A stretch of DNA of 32,385 nt from JAXJQF01 sp036311285. Lineage in GTDB: Bacteria > Pseudomonadota > Gammaproteobacteria > Enterobacterales > Succinivibrionaceae. Shown here piece by piece: positions 23,397-32,083 of this stretch (position 1 is the stretch's first letter; the number at the start of each line of letters is the position of its first letter). The stretch spans positions 1-32,385 of the forward strand of contig JAXJQF010000012.1 of assembly GCA_036311285.1 (NCBI GenBank). Direction: 5' to 3'. Below the pieces are notes generated by a model, which ran no database searches, was not told the DNA's origin, and was given only the letters and a program-made list of their open reading frames with translations. The position numbers and the translations under genes were made by a program.

Positions 23397-24160
23397 TATC
23401 TACCCTCATTACGTGTTTTTTCATCATAGTGAGAACCTATATCATGCATACGTTCTAGATCTTTTTGTCTAATTTGTTGCCATTCAGAAAGAGTTTCAAA
23501 TCTGATTCTAGCATTGATTTGTTCTAATTGTTCGTTAGCAAGTTCTGTTTGTAGCAGCATTATTTCAGTCATAACTTTATTAACTTCGCCTTGTGTGGAA
23601 TTTTCACTAACAGAATCAAATAGACCTTGTATTCTTTGCATTCGTTTTTCAGAGTTTTTTCTATCGTCTTTATTTATATTGTCAAGAGTTTGAGTATACA
23701 TGGCTTTTAAATCATCCATGATTCTAAGTTTTTTTGCATTGTATATTTTAAGATCTATATCTTTACAATTGTATGTATTGTAATTAGCACAGCTTGCTTC
23801 TAGTTCGTTTTCAACAAATACTAAACTATCTAGTATGTCTTTTAGTGAATTGTAATTACCTATATGCTCGTTGTAACGTTTTAGTCTTTCTTCGTAATCT
23901 TCCTTTATTTGTTGTATTTTTTTATAAATTGAAAGGCCAGGAACTTCAATGTTTTTGAGTTCCATAATGTAGTTTTCGTAATGGTCTAGTTGGATCCCAA
24001 CATCTTCAATTACGGTAAGGTATTCAACTAGGTTTTGCGTCAGATTTGCTAAGTCAACAGTGGGCAGACCAGAAGCATAAGCATTATTAGTTTGAGTTGT
24101 AGGCAAAATTAAAGTAAATGTTAATGCTAAACTACATAGTGTTTTTTTCAATAATTTCAT
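23396..24160 (-). CDS. trbJ: TrbJ, VirB5-like exported protein
   Basis: The 254-residue protein has a signal peptide ending NNAYA. The mature part is helical, with LPTVDLANLTQNLVEYLTVI at its start and a long coiled-coil region, as in TrbJ of RP4 (about 258 residues). VirB5-type proteins sit at the pilus tip or in the periplasm and help contact recipients. Two Cys (in ASCANYNTYNC) could form a disulfide. AAGGATAAATTGAA precedes the ATG, 20 bases after trbI; the same leader occurs before trbC and the exported protein at 20673. Confidence 0.85.
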   Translation of the reverse strand: MKLLKKTLCSLALTFTLILPTTQTNNAYASGLPTVDLANLTQNLVEYLTVIEDVGIQLDHYENYIMELKNIEVPGLSIYKKIQQIKEDYEERLKRYNEHIGNYNSLKDILDSLVFVENELEASCANYNTYNCKDIDLKIYNAKKLRIMDDLKAMYTQTLDNINKDDRKNSEKRMQRIQGLFDSVSENSTQGEVNKVMTEIMLLQTELANEQLEQINARIRFETLSEWQQIRQKDLERMHDIGSHYDEKTRNEGR

Positions 24161-24180
24161 TTCAATTTATCCTTATGAAG

Positions 24181-25620
24181 TTATCTGTATGGTCTATCAA
24201 AAGTTATATCTTTTGAAACTATTACGTTGAATCTATATCCCTGTCTTATTTCAAGAGTAGGGCTTATATTCATGTGCTTTCGGATTAGTTCTGTTGTAAC
24301 TTGTCCGAGTTCTGTACCTAAACTTTCACTCATTGCACTTGTTGCACTTTGTGCTTCTGAATTACCTGTATTGTATTTGTTGTCAGCATATGTTACAGAA
24401 GCAGTAACCATACTTAATAAAAAAGCACCTTTAAACAACTTCCAGTAGTGGTTATTAACTTGATCGGTAAAGCCTCCAAAACCAGCCATATCAGCACCGA
24501 GCATTTGTCCTAGATCAAGAGTATTACCATTTGGGAATACTAATCTATTCCAAGCGACAAGCACTCGTTCTTGTCCGAATTGTATTTCATTACCGTACGT
24601 TCCAAAAAGTTTGGTTCCTTGAGGAACAAGTAAATGGCGACCAGTTGCTGTGTCATATACATTTTGGCTAACTTGTGCAATGATATTGCCTGCTAAATCT
24701 GAATTAATACCTGTGATCATTACAGCAGGGATTACGAATCCAGTTGTAATTGTGTAAGGTACAGAATTTGCTACTTGTGATTGAAGCTTCCATTTATTTG
24801 TAGAATTACTGTCATTATTAGCAATAGATGTATTATTTGTTATACTTGAATTATTTTCAGTTGTTTTGCCTGTTATTTCGCCAGCTAATTGCATGGCTCT
24901 AGCTTTTGCTGCGGCATACGCAGCATTAGGATCTCTATTCTTCATTGCTTGAATACGAGCTATTTCTTTATCATAATAGCTTTGTCGTTGCTGATATGAA
25001 GCATTAGAAGCAGGTCTTTCAGGTTTATTATTTATAGAACCATTTTTTTTAATTGCAGGCTTTGCAGTCATAGCTTGCATAAATTGCTGACTTCTCATTT
25101 GTTCAAATTGCTGCCAACGTGGATCATCTTTAGTTTCGACAATAATTTGAGCTGGTTCCCTTACTTCTAGTTTACGAGGTGTTTTATTAACAATTTCTAC
25201 AGCTTCTTCATGTGTGAGTTTTTTAACCTTACCATTCTCGTCTACGTATTCTTTAGTATTGATTCCGTATTTTTCTATATTTTTATTGTTAGGTTGTTCA
25301 AAATTACTAGGTGCTGTAGGTCTCTTATATGTAGCGTGTTTTAAAACTTCACTTTGAGCATTGGTTTGTTCAGCGGTTTTTAGTGGCGTGTTTTCATTAT
25401 TTACTGATTGAACTTGAGCTTGATTTTTAGCGTTCATTGAGTAAATAACGACAAAAACAAACGCAAGTAAAATACCTAAAATTATCATTTTAGGTACATT
25501 ACTTAAAAACTCGTTATTTGTACCTGTACTAATACTAGTGTTAGTCTCATTAGAATTAGGAGCATTCACTTCTTCTAGTTCTTGCTCTTGTTCGTCTTGA
25601 TAATTTTCATTATTAGCCAT
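24181..25620 (-). CDS. trbI: TrbI, VirB10-like envelope-spanning protein
   Basis: The 479-residue protein has a short acidic cytoplasmic N-terminus, one membrane helix near residues 45-64 (MIILGILLAFVFVVIYSMN), a long Gln/Asn/Pro-containing periplasmic spacer, and a C-terminal VirB10 domain. The last contains VANSVPYTITTGFVIPAV, LLVPQGTKLFGTYGN and LVFPNGNTLDLGQMLGADMA, typical of TrbI/VirB10. Length matches RP4 TrbI (463). It bridges the inner membrane ATPases and the outer-membrane complex. The ATG overlaps the trbH stop as TAATG. Confidence 0.95.
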   Translation of the reverse strand: MANNENYQDEQEQELEEVNAPNSNETNTSISTGTNNEFLSNVPKMIILGILLAFVFVVIYSMNAKNQAQVQSVNNENTPLKTAEQTNAQSEVLKHATYKRPTAPSNFEQPNNKNIEKYGINTKEYVDENGKVKKLTHEEAVEIVNKTPRKLEVREPAQIIVETKDDPRWQQFEQMRSQQFMQAMTAKPAIKKNGSINNKPERPASNASYQQRQSYYDKEIARIQAMKNRDPNAAYAAAKARAMQLAGEITGKTTENNSSITNNTSIANNDSNSTNKWKLQSQVANSVPYTITTGFVIPAVMITGINSDLAGNIIAQVSQNVYDTATGRHLLVPQGTKLFGTYGNEIQFGQERVLVAWNRLVFPNGNTLDLGQMLGADMAGFGGFTDQVNNHYWKLFKGAFLLSMVTASVTYADNKYNTGNSEAQSATSAMSESLGTELGQVTTELIRKHMNISPTLEIRQGYRFNVIVSKDITFDRPYR

Positions 25621-26081
25621 TACTGTTTAACACTCCAATTTGAATTATGCTTCAATGAACCGTCTTTTTTAATTTCATAAAAACGAGCTAATCTGTACTT
25701 ACCAATAAATAGGATCAATTCATAACTTTTTAAATTATCTTTTCGATTATTGATTATATAGGTCATAGGGAAGTAATTATCTTCAACAATTGCATTTTTG
25801 CTTTCTGTAATTGCATAGCCTTTTGCTCTCAAAGATTTAATTAAATGAATCGCAAAATAATCATATTGATCATAAACTTGATCTAGTTTTAATTTAGTTT
25901 GTGCTGGGGCAAATAGCTTTGGTAAATTATTTGAAACATCTTCAGCCATTGTTAAAGAATGTTTGTACATATCTACGTTTTTTGTATTTGCAAAATTACC
26001 TAGAGTTTGTCTAGTAACACAACCTGTAGTAGCAAGAATCAAACAAAAAGAAGCTAATAGAAATTTAAATTTATTCATCAT
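25620..26081 (-). CDS. trbH: TrbH, lipoprotein of the mating channel (VirB7-like role)
   Basis: The 153-residue protein has a lipoprotein signal ending ATTGC (Cys21). The rest is a small mixed domain without recognised motifs. RP4 TrbH is a lipoprotein of about 160 residues at the same place between trbG and trbI, so position and size support the name. Its start overlaps the end of trbG by 11 bases, implying coupled translation. It probably anchors or stabilises TrbG at the outer membrane, by analogy with VirB7-VirB9. Confidence 0.82.
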   Translation of the reverse strand: MMNKFKFLLASFCLILATTGCVTRQTLGNFANTKNVDMYKHSLTMAEDVSNNLPKLFAPAQTKLKLDQVYDQYDYFAIHLIKSLRAKGYAITESKNAIVEDNYFPMTYIINNRKDNLKSYELILFIGKYRLARFYEIKKDGSLKHNSNWSVKQ

Positions 26082-26976
26082 TAGTTCTCCTAATCACTAC
26101 TTTATCTTGATTAGAACCTACACCTGAAATCAGTTCAGCTTCATAGAATAGTCCGTCAACAATGTATTTATTGTTTTGAAGTCTATAGTTTATGAGTTGT
26201 TCTTGATTTTTAGAGTTTTTATTAAATTTAGTTACTATTAAACTAGGTGCTTCGTTAGAGTTCATTGCACTAGGACATTCTATGATTGTCTTAATACCGT
26301 CATTGTATACACGCACGGGATACCAAGTTGTCATATCGCCTGTAATACTATATTTAAAGTCTAAATTACCTAAATATTCTTTTTCATTCTTAGAGGTTGT
26401 TTCTATTGTGTTTGCTGTATAGTATTGTTGGTGCATACGCTTTCGAGCTAAGAATTTAGACATTGCTTTCTCTGGATACACAAAACTAACTTGTGGCATA
26501 AATTTATCTTTTGTTGATACTAAATTGATGTGATAAATGCGTCGGTCAGTAGTTACTACTAGATTTGTTTTGATATTAACGTCTAAAGGTTTGATAATAA
26601 CGTGTTCTGTTACAAAGTTAGTTCCAGCACCAACAGTTGCAGGCTCGATAACCCAGCGAGCAGAATCACCGATATGCATATCTTGAGTGATTTCTCCCTC
26701 TTCTAATTGCACATCACAAATTGAAAGAGGTTTGCATACAACAGTAGCTTTTTGAGCCCCAAAAACATACTGTATATATCCATTCCCGCCCTCGCTCACG
26801 GGAATGTTATTTCTGTTTTGAATTTTGTTAGTTAATTCAATTGCTATTTCTTCTTGAGGCGTTAATTCAATTTCTGGTACATCTGTAGAGTACATATCTA
26901 ATTGCTCGTCAGCTATTACATTAGACATAGCTAGAGCTAGTGATAATGCGATTGTAGATTTAATAAATTTTGACAT
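26071..26976 (-). CDS. trbG: TrbG, VirB9-like periplasmic/outer-membrane protein
   Basis: The 301-residue protein has a signal peptide ending SNVIA. The VirB9 pattern follows: YIQYVFGAQKATVVCKPLSI, then VQLEEGE, a DSARW segment, HVIIKPLDVNIKTNLVV and TDRRIYHINL. The C-terminal part has the beta-rich CagX-type domain (FKYSITGDMTTWYPVRVYND, PSLIVT). Length equals RP4 TrbG (297). With TrbH and TrbI it would build the outer-membrane core complex. It starts 21 bases after trbF. Confidence 0.93.
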   Translation of the reverse strand: MSKFIKSTIALSLALAMSNVIADEQLDMYSTDVPEIELTPQEEIAIELTNKIQNRNNIPVSEGGNGYIQYVFGAQKATVVCKPLSICDVQLEEGEITQDMHIGDSARWVIEPATVGAGTNFVTEHVIIKPLDVNIKTNLVVTTDRRIYHINLVSTKDKFMPQVSFVYPEKAMSKFLARKRMHQQYYTANTIETTSKNEKEYLGNLDFKYSITGDMTTWYPVRVYNDGIKTIIECPSAMNSNEAPSLIVTKFNKNSKNQEQLINYRLQNNKYIVDGLFYEAELISGVGSNQDKVVIRRTNDE

Positions 26977-26997
26977 ATTGATAACCTTTGTTTGTTT

Positions 26998-27711
26998 TTA
27001 AATTTTCTGAATATCGAAGTCTTTAATGTAGATTCCAATAGGATTGTTTTGTAACTGATCAAAGCTTGCTTTGTTTTGATCCATGTAGTAGATCGAAACA
27101 ATAGCTTTGTAGTAGTTATCTGAAATTATTTCACCGTTTAGATCTCGTGTGATTTCTTGCCATTCTATTGCGTATGTATCTTCTGTCATTCTTAGAATAG
27201 AGTTGATAATTGTAGCGGTTGATTCTTTTAGTGATTTTTTGAAAGGGGAACTTTCTTCTGTTTTATTGAAAAATTCATTAACTTTTTGCATGGCAGGCTG
27301 ACCGTTAGCGAGTTTAGCGTAAAGTCTATTAACCATTTGAATTTGCAATGAAGTGTCACTTGATACAGTACGAAGATCTGCAATAAAATCCTTTAGCATT
27401 ACATTTATTATTTTAGGATCTCTCAAATTTGTTGCTGGAGGAGCTCCAGCAAATTGAGTTCTACCTAATTTGTCGATCTCAATAATGTATGGTGTAATTT
27501 TAGATTGAGAGCCAATGTGTATAATTCCTATTATGCAAAGCATACAACAACACAAGCTAGCTAATGCGACAATTTGCCACAATTTCTTTTGAGCTACTTC
27601 GCTATCAATGTAATTATTCCATGTTCTACGAGCTGTTAGATATGGATTAATTGCTTTACTTTTTTTGTTCTTTTCTTTTGAAGTAGATTTTTCAATGTCT
27701 TTTTTAGTCAT
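26998..27711 (-). CDS. trbF: TrbF, VirB8-like inner-membrane protein
   Basis: The 237-residue protein has a basic N-terminus with NPYLTARRTWNNYI, one membrane helix near residues 44-66 (Cys-rich CCCMLC inside it), and a periplasmic domain beginning KITPYIIEIDKLGRTQFAG. That last segment is a hallmark of TrbF/VirB8 proteins. Length is near RP4 TrbF (260). VirB8-type proteins nucleate channel assembly. Its start overlaps trbE by eight bases. Confidence 0.93.
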   Translation of the reverse strand: MTKKDIEKSTSKEKNKKSKAINPYLTARRTWNNYIDSEVAQKKLWQIVALASLCCCMLCIIGIIHIGSQSKITPYIIEIDKLGRTQFAGAPPATNLRDPKIINVMLKDFIADLRTVSSDTSLQIQMVNRLYAKLANGQPAMQKVNEFFNKTEESSPFKKSLKESTATIINSILRMTEDTYAIEWQEITRDLNGEIISDNYYKAIVSIYYMDQNKASFDQLQNNPIGIYIKDFDIQKI

Positions 27712-30265
27712 TAGAGTAATCCTTTATATCAATATTTTTGTTTTCTAAATACGGATATATCCAGTTTTCACGGTATTGTGATTCAAGTTCTTTAATTTCA
27801 GCTATAGCTTCTTTATCTGATACTGCAACAAAAGCTAAAGTTAGTTTGCCTAAAGCTAAACTAAATAATCTGCGACCTATACGTGATACAAAATAATAAT
27901 CACGTTTAGGTATTGCACGAGCGATAATATCTATTTGTCGTGAGTTAAGACCTAGTGATTTGTACATTTCTCTAGTATCTTCTTGTGTTGCCGTTGAATT
28001 TGGTAAGAAAATCTTAGTAGGGCATGATTCATTGATTACATCCATTATGCCCGAATTAACAGCGTCGCTAATCGATTGAGTAGCCATAATTACCGCACAA
28101 TTTGCTTTACGTAATACTTTTAGCCATTCTCTTATTTTTTCTCTGAACACTGGATTAGAAAGCATTATCCATGCCTCGTCCAGAATAATTACAGCAGGTT
28201 GACCTTTTAGGCCGTCCTGAATTCGTTTAAACAGATATAAAAGAATAGGTATTCTATTTTTATCCGAGTGATTCATTATTTCTTCCATTTCGAACACAGT
28301 AAAGTTTGAAAAGTTTAGATTGTCTACTTCACCGTCAAGGATCAACCCCATTAGGCTATCACCGATATACGACATTAAGATATTTCTGATTTCAATATCT
28401 TGAATGATTGACCAAAACGCTGAGAATGTAGGCACTGTTACATTCTTGTTTTTGTACATAAATTCAAGAGTTGTGTTTATTTCTATTACTTGATCACTTG
28501 TTAGGTTGCCAGTATTATTTACATTATTTAATTTTAGAATAGCTTGTACCCAATCGCTCAACCATGCTCGATCCTCAAATGTATCAATGTATTGAAAAGG
28601 ATTGAATTTTAAGCTTGAATCTTCTTGTGCGATTTCGTAATGAGAGCCGTTACAAGCTTTACATAGAGCATACATTGACATACCTTTGTCAAAAGCATAA
28701 ATGCTCATATTTTCGTATCTTCTCAATTGAGCTGCTATTGTCGCCAATAGCGTTGATTTACCTGCACCTGTAGGTCCTAAAATTAATGTGTGTCCTAGAT
28801 CTCCAACGTGAATATTAAACCTGAAAGGACTAGAACCGTCAGTAACACAATGCATGAGAGGTGGTGTTGTTTCGTTATTTGGATAGAAAGGACACGGACA
28901 ATGTTTTTGACCTGTCCATATGGAACTTGTAGGGATTAAGTGTGCTAAATTTAGAGTTTGTATTAGAGGTTGTCTAATGTTACAAGTTGCATTGGTAGGC
29001 AGAGAGCCTAAATAAGCCTCAACATTGTTTAATGATTCAATACGTGCTGAAAAACCACAATTATTGACAATAGCCTTTTGAATATAGCGAGCATTTAGAT
29101 CAAGTTCTTCTCTATCATCGCTCATAAGCACAATAACACTTGTGTAGTAACCACAACCGACGTAGTTACCATTTACAGCAGTCAACATAGAATCTGCGTC
29201 TTCTTGCATTTCTAATGCTGAATAGTCAATGTTGCTATTTGTATCAAAAAGTTGAGCAATAATGCCTCTAACTTTTTGCTTCCACTTTTTCTGATACTTT
29301 GTAATTACATTTACAGATTGATATTGATCTAAAAATATATATCTAGTATTCCAACGGAAAGGACAAGATAATTTAGATAATTCGTTTAGAATACCAGTGT
29401 ATGAATTTGCGGGGAAGTTTTCGATAGAAACACATTGAATATATTGTTTACCTATACTCGGTATAGTACCAGCAACAAAATCATTAGTAGCAAGTAAACA
29501 ATCTAAGAACATTGGATTATCAGGTATTCTTAATTTGTCATAATTGCCATTTATACAATAATTGATAAAAGATAATTGATTATCATATTTGATAGTTGAA
29601 TTATCTTCTTGTTCAATAGTTTCAGAACACAAACGAGTTAATTTAATATATGAACTTAAATGACTTTCAATTGCAGAAAGTTTAGCTTTAAATTGCTTTA
29701 GAATTTTTGATGTTAAATCTACATCTTTTTGTTTTTTTTGCTTCGTGCCGTCTGTAAACATAAGATTTACAAACTTTTGCTGCATTAACAAAGGAGGTAA
29801 ATAAGTGAAAGTAATAATGTATTCACTTTCAAACATATTGCCCAGGGAATTAAAAAATCTTCTTCTCTCTTCATCTATAGCACGAGTTATTACATCGGGA
29901 AATTTGCTTAAAGAAGCGTGTTCGTAATTTTCAACGCCTTTTCTTATGCAATCTATATGCATGACCCAACCGTTACCGAATTGAAGTAATAGAGCATTGA
30001 TGTGATGTGCTAGCAGATCGCAATCAGCAGCAGTTGATGAATCACTATCATCACATTGATAAACATAGGAGGCACTCAACGATCCGTCTTTACCGAGAAT
30101 TATGCCGTCCTCAATTATTGAAGCATAATTTAATAAATCATTGAATCCTGCTTTTTTATCACGTTTTAATTTTTTTTCATTTATAGTCAAAGATAAAATG
30201 TTGGCTAACATAAGCAACATTACAATGCCTATAATCGCAAAGATAACTGTAAGAAAAGTAAACAT
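27704..30265 (-). CDS. trbE: TrbE, VirB4-family secretion ATPase
   Basis: The 853-residue length almost equals RP4 TrbE (852). An N-terminal hydrophobic helix (residues 1-29) is followed by the CagE/VirB4 domain, with AGFNDLLNYASIIEDGIIL and RRRFFNSLGNMFESEYIITF. The ATPase domain has Walker A GPTGAGKST (497-505) and Walker B VIILDEAW (Asp696, Glu697). MATQSISDA and the end region fit the family. It powers pilus biogenesis and substrate transfer at the inner membrane. It lies 12 bases after trbD. Confidence 0.97.
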   Translation of the reverse strand: MFTFLTVIFAIIGIVMLLMLANILSLTINEKKLKRDKKAGFNDLLNYASIIEDGIILGKDGSLSASYVYQCDDSDSSTAADCDLLAHHINALLLQFGNGWVMHIDCIRKGVENYEHASLSKFPDVITRAIDEERRRFFNSLGNMFESEYIITFTYLPPLLMQQKFVNLMFTDGTKQKKQKDVDLTSKILKQFKAKLSAIESHLSSYIKLTRLCSETIEQEDNSTIKYDNQLSFINYCINGNYDKLRIPDNPMFLDCLLATNDFVAGTIPSIGKQYIQCVSIENFPANSYTGILNELSKLSCPFRWNTRYIFLDQYQSVNVITKYQKKWKQKVRGIIAQLFDTNSNIDYSALEMQEDADSMLTAVNGNYVGCGYYTSVIVLMSDDREELDLNARYIQKAIVNNCGFSARIESLNNVEAYLGSLPTNATCNIRQPLIQTLNLAHLIPTSSIWTGQKHCPCPFYPNNETTPPLMHCVTDGSSPFRFNIHVGDLGHTLILGPTGAGKSTLLATIAAQLRRYENMSIYAFDKGMSMYALCKACNGSHYEIAQEDSSLKFNPFQYIDTFEDRAWLSDWVQAILKLNNVNNTGNLTSDQVIEINTTLEFMYKNKNVTVPTFSAFWSIIQDIEIRNILMSYIGDSLMGLILDGEVDNLNFSNFTVFEMEEIMNHSDKNRIPILLYLFKRIQDGLKGQPAVIILDEAWIMLSNPVFREKIREWLKVLRKANCAVIMATQSISDAVNSGIMDVINESCPTKIFLPNSTATQEDTREMYKSLGLNSRQIDIIARAIPKRDYYFVSRIGRRLFSLALGKLTLAFVAVSDKEAIAEIKELESQYRENWIYPYLENKNIDIKDYSND

Positions 30266-30277
30266 ATATTGTCAGTA

Positions 30278-30574
30278 TTAGTTAGTTTTAAACGGAGTAG
30301 ATCTAGCTTTATAAATGCGTTGATATTTAACGTGTTTCATGTAAATATCTCGCATTTTCGGATCAGATTTGACCATAAGACGAGTAGAAAACAGAGCAAA
30401 TTGCCATAAAAGTATGCCAAAAACTACAGAAACTGTATTCTGTAATATAAAAATACAAGCAGCAGCAACGACAAGAGCCATAAGTATTATTTCACGATCG
30501 CCTCCCCACAATGTGTTGGGGCGGATTACAGATTGGTGTATTGGCACAAGTTGTAATTCATTTTCGTTGCTCAT
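30278..30574 (-). CDS. trbD: TrbD, VirB3-like membrane protein
   Basis: The 98-residue protein has an N-terminal VPIHQSVIRPNTLWGGDREI segment and two adjacent membrane helices (about residues 30-62), then KSDPKMRDIYMKHVKYQ. The PIHQSVIRP and DP-(K/Q)M patterns are typical of VirB3/TrbD proteins. RP4 TrbD has 103 residues. It likely acts with TrbE in pilus assembly. The gene is 33 bases after trbC, with a GAGA-type ribosome site. Confidence 0.92.
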   Translation of the reverse strand: MSNENELQLVPIHQSVIRPNTLWGGDREIILMALVVAAACIFILQNTVSVVFGILLWQFALFSTRLMVKSDPKMRDIYMKHVKYQRIYKARSTPFKTN

Positions 30575-30607
30575 AGTTTTCTCTCGTTTTTAAGCTTATA
30601 AAATTAT

Positions 30608-30970
30608 TTATGCAATAGAATGTATTGCATTATCAATATAAGCTATTGTTGCACCTGTAGTTGTAGTTGTTCCAAAGAAACCTGAGCTTAAAAGTGAGTT
30701 TGCACCGATAATTAAACAAATTACTAGCACTAAATAAACAATTGATTTCATGAATGCACTTATTTCGCCACCGAAAATAAGCATACCACCAGCAGCAATA
30801 ATGCCGATTAAGGCAATCCCAGACGCAACTGGACCTGATAGTGAGTTCTTTAATTTATCTAAGCCGGATTCCCAGGGCAAAGACGCAGCAAAAGCACTAT
30901 CAGAGACAAAAACAGTTAAAACGATTGCTAAAAGCATAAAAATGTTAGATTTAGAAAAATATTTTTGCAT
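30608..30970 (-). CDS. trbC: TrbC, prepilin (VirB2-like), probably cyclised
   Basis: The 120-residue prepilin has a signal peptide ending SAFA (cut near residue 28 or 29). The mature part starts ASLPWESGLDKLKNSLSGP and has two hydrophobic helices (about 48-68 and 76-94), including GGMLIFGGEI, closely like RP4 TrbC. RP4 pilin is trimmed at RG|AEIA by TraF and closed into a ring; here the equivalent is TG|ATIA at Gly106-Ala107, leaving a 10-residue tail after ATIA. RP4 prepilin is 145 residues, with a longer tail. AAGGATAAATTGAA precedes the ATG. Confidence 0.93.
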   Translation of the reverse strand: MQKYFSKSNIFMLLAIVLTVFVSDSAFAASLPWESGLDKLKNSLSGPVASGIALIGIIAAGGMLIFGGEISAFMKSIVYLVLVICLIIGANSLLSSGFFGTTTTTGATIAYIDNAIHSIA

Positions 30971-31006
30971 TTCAATTTATCCTTAAAAATAAAATAAAAA
31001 AAAATA

Positions 31007-31060
31007 GTTAATTTCTGATGTATTAACTTTAATTTGCATTACACAATTTCTTGTGTAATG
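31007..31060 (-). promoter_or_regulatory. Hairpins between trbB and trbC, possible attenuator or processing site
   Basis: CATTACACAA (31037-31046) and TTGTGTAATG (31051-31060) form a perfect 10-bp stem spanning the trbB stop codon. Downstream on the minus strand, GTTAAT and ATTAAC (31027-31007) form a weak stem followed by a run of nine Ts (31004-30996). The first may protect an RNA end; the second may act as a leaky terminator, adjusting pilin output relative to TrbB. Confidence 0.45.
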
Positions 31061-31992
31061 TATTTACCATTCTCAAAGCCTTTAACTTCCAGAATGGATT
31101 GAATCTTTCTACCGTGACCAACTCTACCTATATGCACAATTAAATGCACAGTATTTGCGATTAAAGGCTCAATAGGTTTAGGGTATTCAGTGTTCATAGA
31201 CACAAGTAAGGCAACACGATCAAGAGCCGCTAAAGGATTATTAGCGTGTACAGTTGCCATACCGCCCTCGTGACCGGTGTTCCACGCCATAAGAAGATCG
31301 AGAGCTTCAGCTCCACGAACTTCGCCTACTAATATTCGGTCTGGTCTCATTCTCAAAGTAGTTTTAAGAAGATGTGTCATTGTTACATTAGGAGACGTAT
31401 GGAACTGCACATAGTTTTTGGCAGCACATTGAATTTCTCCAGTGTCCTCAATAATAACTACTCTTTCTTTTGGGAATTGTTCTACCATATTGGCAATTAT
31501 TGCGTTAATTAGAGTAGTTTTACCTGAGCCTGTACCACCTATTACAAGTATATTTCTATGAGATTTAACAGCGTTTGCGATTACCTCACGTTGATGAATT
31601 GACATTACATTATTTTGAACATATTGATCTAACGTAAAAATAGAAATAGCTTTTTTACGTATAGTAAAAGTTGGATTAGGCACACAAGGGAATATTTGTC
31701 CTGCGAAACGTGAGTTATCTAGAGGGAACTCACATTCTAATATTGGATGTTCTTCGTCAAGAGTTAATCCATGATAAGAAGCAATGGAACGCATTAAAAC
31801 GTTAGCAGATGTAGGATTGAACTTACCAACGCACGACAATCCCTCTCCGAGTTTTTCAACCCAAAGAGTGCAATCTGGATTTAGCATAAGTTCGACGACT
31901 TTATCGTCTTGAAGTAAATCTAAGGCTACAGAGCCTAAATTGAGCTTTATGTCTTGAAAAAGCTTATTCAGTAATTGTTTATCCGTGATCAT
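31039..31992 (-). CDS. trbB: TrbB, VirB11-family ATPase
   Basis: The 317-residue length matches RP4 TrbB (320). The N-terminal domain carries VVELMLNPDCTLWVEKLGEG. Walker A is GGTGSGKTT (152-160), followed by ERVVIIEDTGEIQC, the TLRMRPDRILVGEVRGAEAL segment and the His box GHEGGMATVHANN, all typical of VirB11 secretion ATPases. It forms a hexameric ring at the inner face of the channel. It is the first gene of the operon, about 33 bases after the predicted transcription start. The ribosome site before ATG 31992 is poor, so expression may be kept low. Confidence 0.96.
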   Translation of the reverse strand: MITDKQLLNKLFQDIKLNLGSVALDLLQDDKVVELMLNPDCTLWVEKLGEGLSCVGKFNPTSANVLMRSIASYHGLTLDEEHPILECEFPLDNSRFAGQIFPCVPNPTFTIRKKAISIFTLDQYVQNNVMSIHQREVIANAVKSHRNILVIGGTGSGKTTLINAIIANMVEQFPKERVVIIEDTGEIQCAAKNYVQFHTSPNVTMTHLLKTTLRMRPDRILVGEVRGAEALDLLMAWNTGHEGGMATVHANNPLAALDRVALLVSMNTEYPKPIEPLIANTVHLIVHIGRVGHGRKIQSILEVKGFENGKYITQEIV

Positions 31993-32017
31993 ATTTAGCT
32001 ATAATTTCTGTATGTAT

Positions 32018-32040
32018 TTATAATACCGGACATTATAACA
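32018..32040 (-). promoter_or_regulatory. trb promoter overlapped by a dyad operator
   Basis: On the minus strand TGTTATAAT (32040-32032) is an extended -10 with a perfect TATAAT; the -35 is poor (CCGTTA at 32060-32055). A perfect dyad, TTATAAT (32018-32024), seven bases, ATTATAA (32032-32038), covers the -10 and the start point. A repressor bound here would block trb transcription; the adjacent Xre-type protein is the obvious candidate. Confidence 0.6.
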
Positions 32041-32083
32041 TATTTTTTCCTGAATAACGGATAAAATATTATAAATAACAATT

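Noticed and set aside
23390..23400. trbK between trbJ and trbL
   Set aside because: The stop of trbJ and the start of trbL overlap as TAATG, leaving no space.
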